Shown here: in pieces, positions 10,174 to 16,784 of the stretch
Layout of the letters: each line of letters opens with the position of its first letter
Position numbering within the stretch: position 1 is the first letter of the stretch
Assembly: GCA_900770025.1 (NCBI GenBank)
Contig: CAAGIW010000051.1
Coordinates: 10,480-74,479, forward strand
DNA: 64,000 nt
Reading direction: 5' to 3'
Source of the DNA: an uncultured Prevotella sp.
Lineage (GTDB): Bacteria > Bacteroidota > Bacteroidia > Bacteroidales > Bacteroidaceae
Notes under the pieces: model-generated
The model's database searches: none
What the model was told of the DNA's origin: nothing
Seen by the model: only the letters and a program-made list of their open reading frames with translations
Made by a program: the position numbers and the translations under genes

Positions 10174-11253
10174 CTAACCTGTTATTGTTTCACCCCAAGG
10201 GTTTTCCTGATGGCTTTTATAATTGTTTGCAGCAGCCTGTTTGCTCGTGTTCGCATAGCAATACTCGCACCCATGAATGCATGTGTTGTATTGACCAATG
10301 TCCTTGCTCTTCATGCAACCACAAAACTCTCGTTGTCCTTTGTCTCTGTTGTCGCCCCTTGTCGCATAATGATTATTATCAAGGATAATGGCATCTTTCG
10401 GAAGCGTTATCGTGTTTGTAAACATATCTCTTGGCGGCATTGTTTTTATCTCAGCCTTTAAAAACTTCATCAATTCTTTATCATGATATGCTCTTTTAAT
10501 AATCAGTTCATCATCTACGCAATGATTTAGCTCAACATCATGATACCTTCCTTTCTCTCCACAAGTAGCCAATTGATAGTTCCAGCCTTTTTTGTTATTT
10601 AGCGCAACAAGCCTGCCAGCAAATTCTGTCATCTGCTCTTCCGTCCAGTCTTTATATGGAATGCCATTGGCTTTGAGATTGCTTGCAACTTTACGATAAG
10701 TCAGAATATCAGCAAAACTGAAAACAAGTTTTTCCGTATAACCAGTAAGTTGATCTCCAATCTTTTCAATCTTACTTAACAATTTGTCCATTGTTATGTC
10801 ATCTGTCAATACCAATGGATCAAAACGCCATACAACACCTCCTTTACCCAATATATCTACAAGTAGTTTAAATGTATCTATACGTTCAGCCAACGGAGGA
10901 ACACCACGCTCTAACTTCTCCTCTTCATAATCGTTTAATGAATATTGAATATAGCATCCTATACCTCTTGCTTTCAATTCGTCGATATGCTCAAGCAAAG
11001 GGCGAGGATTCTTTGACCAAAATATGACGAATCGAGTCTTTGCATAACTAATATACATCTTCACTCCATTGAATGGATTTGTCCATGCTGAATAACCAAC
11101 TTTTAGACGATGAAAAAACCAATCGCAATAGAACGCAGGTATATCAGTGCTTCTGCTTGCAGATACCACAACGGGAGCCACGGCTGGCACCTTGCTACCG
11201 TCCTCTAATACTATCTCCACTTTGTCCTTGCCGTTTTCTATTTGTTTACTCAT
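10174..11253 (-). CDS. DUF1848 protein (radical SAM-like, C-terminal cluster)
   Basis: A 359-residue protein of the DUF1848 family. The N-terminus carries SASRSTDIPAFY and a TIM-barrel-like body. The C-terminus has a cysteine cluster, CGC at 311-313 and C-IHG-C-EY-C at 325, 329 and 332, giving a radical SAM-type Cx3Cx2C spacing. In classical radical SAM enzymes this motif is N-terminal, so the cluster sits at the opposite end. The ATG at 11253 is preferred over an upstream in-frame ATG at 11304, because the extra residues look like leader sequence and a promoter -7 box lies at 11302-11309. The gene looks more AT-rich than its capsule neighbours. Its substrate is unknown; pairing with the nuclease-helicase suggests a nucleic-acid or nucleotide target. 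Confidence 0.82.
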   Translation of the reverse strand: MSKQIENGKDKVEIVLEDGSKVPAVAPVVVSASRSTDIPAFYCDWFFHRLKVGYSAWTNPFNGVKMYISYAKTRFVIFWSKNPRPLLEHIDELKARGIGCYIQYSLNDYEEEKLERGVPPLAERIDTFKLLVDILGKGGVVWRFDPLVLTDDITMDKLLSKIEKIGDQLTGYTEKLVFSFADILTYRKVASNLKANGIPYKDWTEEQMTEFAGRLVALNNKKGWNYQLATCGEKGRYHDVELNHCVDDELIIKRAYHDKELMKFLKAEIKTMPPRDMFTNTITLPKDAIILDNNHYATRGDNRDKGQREFCGCMKSKDIGQYNTCIHGCEYCYANTSKQAAANNYKSHQENPWGETITG

Positions 11254-11301
11254 GGGCATATAAATCCATATTGTGACATCCACACCGTAACATTGACACG
11301 G

Positions 11302-11309
11302 CAAAAGTA
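11302..11309 (-). promoter_or_regulatory. Probable -7 box for the DUF1848 cassette
   Basis: On the minus strand the sequence reads TACTTTTG, matching the Bacteroidota TAnnTTTG box. The -33 region is weak, with no clear TTTG at 19-20 bp. A start near 11296 would give a leader of about 43 nt before the ATG at 11253. Confidence 0.45.
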
Positions 11310-11427
11310 GGCATTTCTTGTCAGAATAACGATACTAAGGCCAGAAATCGTGCATACATACTTGGACGAAGTAGGGAAATACGGGCTCTATGTATCCATG
11401 TATTTATGACGATGGCCTTATCATACC

Positions 11428-11692
11428 TCCCCAAGGGGGAGGAGATGGACGAATGAAAAAGGAGATGTGATGGAGATGTAAGTGACTGATGATGAATGGA
11501 TAACTGGCGTTCTGAGAAGACACCAAAGGCTCTTTAAATCCCAAGACAATTTGGGGCGTTTTCTAAAAGTGGCAGTTTTGCATTCCAAAAGTGGCAGTTT
11601 TGCGTTCCAAAAGTGGCAGTTTTGCATTCCAAAAGTGGCAGTTTTGCATTCCAAAAGTGGCAGTTTTGCATTCCAAAAGTGGCAGTTTTGCA
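11428..11692 (+). repeat. Repeat element 1: leader plus six 22-bp units
   Basis: This element fills most of the 526-bp gap before the aminotransferase gene. Positions 11428-11560 are a leader with a homologous counterpart in the element at 35431-35695; both contain GTTCTGA, CCAAAGGCTCTTTAAAT and a CAATT...TTTCTAAAA junction. Positions 11561-11692 are six head-to-tail units of exactly 22 bp: TTCYAAAA, a 7-bp core GTGGCAG, then TTTTGCR. The array ends in GCAAAAC. Each unit is nearly palindromic. Both strands are largely free of stops through the array, a side effect of the repeat, so I do not call a gene here. Confidence 0.85.
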
Positions 11693-11779
11693 AAACGGCA
11701 CTCAGGAGTTGCATGAATAATGCAGGCAAAAACACAATATTAATCCACTTATTGCGTTTACAAATAAAGCAAGCAAAAA

Positions 11780-13009
11780 ATGACAAACAGAAGAAACATA
11801 CCCTTCTCGCCACCTGACATATCTGACAACGAAATAGAAAGAGTGGCAGAGGTGTTGCGCTCCGGCTGGATTACCACCGGTCCTCGCACCAAAGAATTGG
11901 AAACAAAGATTGCCTCGCTCTGCCATACGGAAAAGGCCGTTTGCCTTAATTCCGCCACGGCGTGCATGGAAAGCATACTGCGCCTTTTGGGGGTGGGGCC
12001 TGGAGACGAGATAATCACCACTGCCTATACCTATACCGCCACGGCCAGTGTGGCTGTGCACGTGGGCGCCACCCTGAAGATTATCGACACCACACCCAAT
12101 GGTTTTGAGATGGATTATGACCAGATGGAGGCGGCCATCACCAAACGCACCAAGGTGGTGGTGCCGGTGGATTTGGGCGGCGTGGTGTGCAACTATGACC
12201 GCATCTTTGAGGCCGTTGGCAACAAGCGCCACCTGTTCAAGCCCTCCAACCCCATACAGCAAGCCATAGGCAGAGTGGTGGTGATGAGCGATGCCGCCCA
12301 TGCACTGGGCGCAACAAGAGGAGGGAGGATGTGCGGAGAAATTGCCGACTTCACCTCTTTTTCGTTCCATGCGGTAAAGAACTTCACCACGGCAGAGGGA
12401 GGCGCACTGACCTGGAGAAGCATCCCAGGCATCAGCAACGAGGACATCTACAGGCAGTTTATGCTGCTGTCTCTGCACGGACAAAGCAAGGACGCTCTGG
12501 CCAAGACACAGATGGGGGCATGGGAATATGACATAGTGGCACCGATGTATAAATGCAACATGACCGACATTATGGCTGCCATAGGCTTGGGACAATTTGA
12601 GCGCTATGCCTCCATGCTGCAAAGGCGGCGGGAAATCATCACCATGTACAACCAGGCTTTTGCCACGCTGCCGATACAGACACTGCCCCACTACACCGGC
12701 ACGGCTGCTTCGAGCGGCCACCTGTATATCATGAGGCTGCTGGGGCGCGATTCTGACTTCCGCAACCGTGTGATTGCGCAAATGGCAGAGCGGGGAATTG
12801 CCTGCAACGTGCACTACAAGCCGCTTCCCCTGCTGACCGCCTACAAGAATCTGGGCTTTGACATCAAAGACTATCCCAACGCCTACAACCTGTATGCCAA
12901 CGAAATGACACTGCCCCTGCACACACGGCTGACCGACGACGATGTGCAATATATCACGGAAAACTTCAACGACATCCTCACTCATGCAGATATACAGACA
13001 CTGCCTTAA
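11780..13009 (+). CDS. DegT/DnrJ/EryC1-family sugar aminotransferase
   Basis: A 409-residue PLP-dependent aminotransferase of the type that aminates 4-keto (or 3-keto) nucleotide sugars for capsule or O-antigen. It starts with IPFSPPDISDNEI and LRSGWITTGPRT, has the cofactor-binding DAAHALGA, and the Schiff-base lysine is K200 in FHAVKNFTTAEGGA. These are family hallmarks. It overlaps the following sugar transferase by 26 bp. With the CapD/PglF-like dehydratase three genes on, it could make a UDP-4-amino-4,6-dideoxy sugar as in the PglF-PglE route; that pathway assignment is inference. Confidence 0.92.
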   Translation: MTNRRNIPFSPPDISDNEIERVAEVLRSGWITTGPRTKELETKIASLCHTEKAVCLNSATACMESILRLLGVGPGDEIITTAYTYTATASVAVHVGATLKIIDTTPNGFEMDYDQMEAAITKRTKVVVPVDLGGVVCNYDRIFEAVGNKRHLFKPSNPIQQAIGRVVVMSDAAHALGATRGGRMCGEIADFTSFSFHAVKNFTTAEGGALTWRSIPGISNEDIYRQFMLLSLHGQSKDALAKTQMGAWEYDIVAPMYKCNMTDIMAAIGLGQFERYASMLQRRREIITMYNQAFATLPIQTLPHYTGTAASSGHLYIMRLLGRDSDFRNRVIAQMAERGIACNVHYKPLPLLTAYKNLGFDIKDYPNAYNLYANEMTLPLHTRLTDDDVQYITENFNDILTHADIQTLP

Positions 13010-13589
13010 AAGGGGTTTTGACATATTGTTCAGCAGCATGGGGCTGCTGATGCTGCTGCCTGTGTTTGCGGTGACAGCCGTATGGATAAAGGCCGACTCC
13101 AAGGGGCCTGTGTTCTACCGGCAGGTGCGGGTGGGACGGCACGGCCAAGGCTTCAGGATATTCAAGTTTCGCTCTATGCGCACCGGCAGCGACAAGGGCA
13201 GTCAGATCACCGTGGGCGAGAGAGATTCGAGAATCACCCGTTCGGGCATCGTCATCCGGAAATACAAGTTGGACGAACTGCCCCAGCTCATCAACGTGTT
13301 GGTGGGCGATATGTCGTTTGTGGGGCCGCGCCCCGAGGTGCCAAAGTATGTGGAGCTATATACAGAGGCACAAAGGCACGTGCTGGACGTGCGCCCGGGA
13401 ATCACCGACATGGCCTCCATGAAATACATCAACGAGAACGAACTGTTGGGCAAGGCAGACAATCCCGAGGAATACTATATCCACACCATCATGCCCGACA
13501 AGTTAGCCATCAACTTGGAATACGTGAAAAACCATTCGTTTGTGAGCGATGTAACCATCATCCTCCAAACCCTATCCAAAATCTTTTAG
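12984..13589 (+). CDS. Initiating sugar-phosphate transferase, PglC-like
   Basis: A 201-residue monotopic phosphoglycosyl transferase that would load the first sugar phosphate onto undecaprenyl phosphate. It has one N-terminal hydrophobic segment (about residues 8-30), then FRIFKFRSMR, KYKLDELPQLINVL and GDMSFVGPRPEVP, the signature of the bacterial sugar transferase family. The ATG at 12984 is chosen because it immediately precedes the conserved KRGFDIL region; an upstream in-frame ATG at 12942 would add 14 residues without family resemblance. It overlaps the aminotransferase gene by 26 bp. A second, similar enzyme is at 15530. Confidence 0.92.
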   Translation: MQIYRHCLKRGFDILFSSMGLLMLLPVFAVTAVWIKADSKGPVFYRQVRVGRHGQGFRIFKFRSMRTGSDKGSQITVGERDSRITRSGIVIRKYKLDELPQLINVLVGDMSFVGPRPEVPKYVELYTEAQRHVLDVRPGITDMASMKYINENELLGKADNPEEYYIHTIMPDKLAINLEYVKNHSFVSDVTIILQTLSKIF

Positions 13590-13604
13590 AACCACCTTCA
13601 TACC

Positions 13605-15533
13605 ATGCGTATATTTAGCAAACTCGTCAGTTGGTATTTCAGTCGCAATGCACTGCCCTACTGGTGCATTCTGGCCACCGACTGCATCATACTGCTGTTT
13701 TTCTATCTGTTCGGCTACTACTGCTTCTTAGGCGGCGACGGCGTGGTGGAATACTTCTGGCAGAAGTTCGGAATCATCGTGGGGTGCCTCTTCTTCTATC
13801 TGATAGGCTTCCGCCTGCTTCACACCTACTCCAACGTCATCCGATACTCCTCGTTTGTAGATCTGTATCATATCGCCTTGGCAAACATCATCGGCACGGC
13901 CTGCGTGATTGCCATCCGCCTGATATTCTTGGAACCGGAGAACATCATCTTCCCGGGCTTGCGCATCACGCTGTTTGCATTCTGCTTTGGCACCATGGCG
14001 ATGTGGGCGGTGAGGGTGCTGGCCAAGACCCTGTTTGACGTGGTGGACGTGAGCGTGAACGCCAAATGCGTGTATATCTACGGCACCCAGGCGCTGAGCG
14101 TGAGCATCGCTAAGGGCGTGAGAAACCTGCACCCATCCAAATATATCGTGCGGGGATTCATCAACCCCAACGACAAGGAATGCAAGCGGTATCTGGCAGG
14201 CCTGCCCATCTTCCACGTGGATAGCAACTTAGTGAATCGGATGAAGCACGACGACATAGAGGGCATCATCGTGTCGCCCCATGCCACGGTGGAGTTTTGC
14301 GCCGACCAGGAGTTTGTGAGCGAACTGACCGACAACGGCATCAAACTATACATGATGCCCGACGAGGTGGAATGGGACGGCATGTCGCCCTTTGACCAAA
14401 ACATGGCACTGCACGAGGTGGATGTGGAAGAACTGCTGCCACGCAAGCAGATAACCATCGACATGGAGGCCATCGCCGAGGAACTGCGGGGAAAGACTAT
14501 CCTGATTACGGGTTCGGCCGGAAGCATCGGCAACGAGATTGTGAAACAGATAGCGAGATTCAGCCCCAAGCAACTGGTGCTGATTGACCAAGCCGAAACG
14601 CCGCAGCACGACGTGAGACTGATGATGGGCAACCAATGGAAAGACATCAAGGCCGAAACCATCGTGGCAAGCATCTGCAACCAATCCAAGATGGAGCATA
14701 TCTTCAAGGCCTACCGCCCCGACTTTGTTTTCCATGCCGCCGCCTACAAGCACGTGCCCATGATGGAGAACAACCCCAGCGAAAGCATACACAACAACGT
14801 GATGGGAACAAAAATCATTGCCGACTTGGCAGTGAAATACGGCACCCGAAAGTTTGTGATGATATCAACCGACAAGGCTGTGAACCCCACCAACATCATG
14901 GGATGCTCCAAGCGCATCTGCGAAATATATGTGCAAAGCTTGGACAAGGCAGAAAAAGACGGAGTGGTGAAAGGCAACACACAGTTTGTAACCACCCGCT
15001 TCGGCAACGTGCTGGGTTCCAACGGCTCGGTGATTCCCCTGTTTAAGGAGCAAATCAAGCGAGGAGGCCCCGTCACCGTGACACATCCCGAAATAGTGCG
15101 CTACTTCATGCTCATCCCCGAAGCCTGCCGACTGGTGCTCGAAGCCGGCGTGAAAGGAGACGGAGGCGAGATATTCGTGTTCGACATGGGCAAACCCGTG
15201 AAGATAGCCGACTTGGCAAAAAGGATGATAAAACTGAGCGGAGCGAAGAATGTGGAGATTGCATATACCGGATTGCGCGAGGGAGAGAAGCTGTATGAAG
15301 AGACACTCACATCGTCGGAAGCCACACTGTCCTCGTTCCACAACAAGATACGCATTGCCAAAGTGCGGGAGATGGATTACGGCAGCGTGAGCACTGCCAT
15401 AGACGAACTCATTGAACTGAGCGAGAGCTATGACGACCTGGTGACTGTGAAAAAGATGAAGGAGATTGTACCCGAGTACAAAAGCAATAATTCCAAGTTC
15501 TGTATATTGGACAAGGAAACGACCAAACCATGA
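13605..15533 (+). CDS. Membrane nucleotide-sugar 4,6-dehydratase, CapD/PglF-like
   Basis: A 642-residue protein with four N-terminal membrane segments (about residues 18-150), a linker domain, and a cytoplasmic extended SDR domain from about residue 290. The NAD-binding motif is TGSAGSIGNEIV, and MISTDKAVNPTNIMGCSKR is the active-site signature of the FlaA1/CapD/PglF group. The expected reaction is dehydration of UDP-GlcNAc or a related sugar to a 4-keto-6-deoxy product. Flanking genes encode two sugar transferases, and the stop overlaps the second one by 4 bp. Confidence 0.92.
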   Translation: MRIFSKLVSWYFSRNALPYWCILATDCIILLFFYLFGYYCFLGGDGVVEYFWQKFGIIVGCLFFYLIGFRLLHTYSNVIRYSSFVDLYHIALANIIGTACVIAIRLIFLEPENIIFPGLRITLFAFCFGTMAMWAVRVLAKTLFDVVDVSVNAKCVYIYGTQALSVSIAKGVRNLHPSKYIVRGFINPNDKECKRYLAGLPIFHVDSNLVNRMKHDDIEGIIVSPHATVEFCADQEFVSELTDNGIKLYMMPDEVEWDGMSPFDQNMALHEVDVEELLPRKQITIDMEAIAEELRGKTILITGSAGSIGNEIVKQIARFSPKQLVLIDQAETPQHDVRLMMGNQWKDIKAETIVASICNQSKMEHIFKAYRPDFVFHAAAYKHVPMMENNPSESIHNNVMGTKIIADLAVKYGTRKFVMISTDKAVNPTNIMGCSKRICEIYVQSLDKAEKDGVVKGNTQFVTTRFGNVLGSNGSVIPLFKEQIKRGGPVTVTHPEIVRYFMLIPEACRLVLEAGVKGDGGEIFVFDMGKPVKIADLAKRMIKLSGAKNVEIAYTGLREGEKLYEETLTSSEATLSSFHNKIRIAKVREMDYGSVSTAIDELIELSESYDDLVTVKKMKEIVPEYKSNNSKFCILDKETTKP

Positions 15534-16111
15534 CAAACATTTACAAAAGAGGTTTCGACATTTTCTTCTCTCTGTTGGGCATAGTGTTGCTTTCACCACT
15601 GTTTCTGGTGATATACCTCATCGTCAGGATTACGGAGGGGAGCCCTGTGATATACAGTCAGGAACGTATTGGCCTGCACGGCAAACCCTTTATGATATAC
15701 AAGTTCAGAAGCATGGTGAACAATACCGAGGAGAACGGCACGCCCATGCTTGCTGAGGAAGACGACTGCCGGCTGACCCGAACAGGAAGGATGCTGCGTA
15801 ACACCCATCTTGACGAACTGCCACAGTTGTGGAATGTGCTGAAGGGAGACATGAGTTTTGTGGGGCCACGCCCGGAGCGCAAATACTTTATCGACAGGAT
15901 TATGGAACACGACAAGCGATATGAAATGCTGTATCGCGTGCGTCCGGGCATCACCTCCAACGCCACCATCTACAACGGCTATACCAACACGATGGAAAAG
16001 ATGCTGCGAAGATTAGAGATGGATCTGGACTATCTGAATCACCAGAGCCTCTGGTCAGACATCAGGATTATTGCCAAAACAGTGCTAAGCATTGTGGGCA
16101 TTGGGCGATAG
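15530..16111 (+). CDS. Second sugar transferase, PglC/WcaJ C-terminal type
   Basis: A 193-residue monotopic phosphoglycosyl transferase with an N-terminal hydrophobic segment after KRGFDIFF, then FMIYKFRSMV, THLDELPQLWNVL and GDMSFVGPRPERK. It starts inside the dehydratase stop (ATGA overlap). Two enzymes of this class in one locus is notable. Either they initiate different glycans or one acts on the product of the neighbouring dehydratase/aminotransferase. Its 3' end overlaps the converging HAD gene by 27 bp. Confidence 0.92.
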   Translation: MTNIYKRGFDIFFSLLGIVLLSPLFLVIYLIVRITEGSPVIYSQERIGLHGKPFMIYKFRSMVNNTEENGTPMLAEEDDCRLTRTGRMLRNTHLDELPQLWNVLKGDMSFVGPRPERKYFIDRIMEHDKRYEMLYRVRPGITSNATIYNGYTNTMEKMLRRLEMDLDYLNHQSLWSDIRIIAKTVLSIVGIGR

Positions 16112-16726
16112 ATGCCGATAGATTTCCTGCGTCCAGTCATCGCCGTTGACCGGACAAAACGTGTGGATGCCCACCTGACTGGCAGCTGCCACATTGCGAG
16201 GGCCATCGTCCACAAACAAGGTGTGTTGAGGAAGAATCTGCTCTTGCATCAACACATGCCTGAAGAACCTCTCATCGGGTTTCATCATGCCACATTGGTA
16301 ACTGGTGTAGCACACATCCATATAGGATGCCAAGGAATGTCCGTTGCCGTCAAAACGGTTGCTCATCACCCACCCCATCATAAAAGGATTGGTATTGGAA
16401 AGCAATATCAAACGGTAGCCCTCGGCACGCAATCTTTCCAGTGCCTTCAGATTGCGCTGAGGCAATTCGGCACAATAACCCATCCAGGCATACTCGCATT
16501 GCGCATACGTCAACTCTTTGCCCACCAGCAAGCTCAGTTCCTTACGAAACTCTTCAGCACTGATTTCTCCCATTTCCAATGCACCGAATATTCCGCTCTG
16601 CGTATAAGCGTCTAAGCGAGAGGAGGCATCCTTCAAGCCAAGTTCTTCAAAGCGGCGCACTGCCTGTGCATGATCCAAGGTGAGGATGACACCTCCCAAA
16701 TCAAAAATAATATTCTTTATCGTCAT
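16085..16726 (-). CDS. HAD-superfamily hydrolase
   Basis: A 213-residue HAD phosphatase-like protein. Motif I appears as IIFDLGGVI; the usual DxD second aspartate is replaced by G, as in the epoxide-hydrolase/YihX-like subgroup where FDLGGV is common. Motif II is LLSNTNP (about 115-121) and the C-terminal motif is FVDDGPRNV. The ATG at 16726 is used because upstream in-frame residues come from the reading frame overlapping metH. It follows metH by 58 bp on the same strand. Its substrate, probably a sugar phosphate or nucleotide, cannot be told. Confidence 0.85.
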   Translation of the reverse strand: MTIKNIIFDLGGVILTLDHAQAVRRFEELGLKDASSRLDAYTQSGIFGALEMGEISAEEFRKELSLLVGKELTYAQCEYAWMGYCAELPQRNLKALERLRAEGYRLILLSNTNPFMMGWVMSNRFDGNGHSLASYMDVCYTSYQCGMMKPDERFFRHVLMQEQILPQHTLFVDDGPRNVAAASQVGIHTFCPVNGDDWTQEIYRHLSPNAHNA

Positions 16727-16784
16727 ATATGTTCTTTCAAATAGATTGATGCAGGGCCCTACAAAACTTGAAACCCTGGGTCTG

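Noticed and set aside
11482..11817. Long open frames on both strands across repeat array 1 (and similar at arrays 2 and 3), with peptides repeating every 22 residues
   Set aside because: A 22-bp unit without stops in three frames keeps frames open automatically. Composition (repeated Phe-Gln-Lys-Trp) is not protein-like, and no start or promoter fits. Called as repeats, not genes.
12942..12983. Longer N-terminus for the first sugar transferase
   Set aside because: The extra 14 residues lie entirely inside the aminotransferase gene and do not match the family start; the ATG at 12984 fits.
16727..16784. Frameshifted remnant of the MetH activation domain downstream of metH
   Set aside because: Only 58 bp separate metH from the next gene, and no fragment of the domain is visible.
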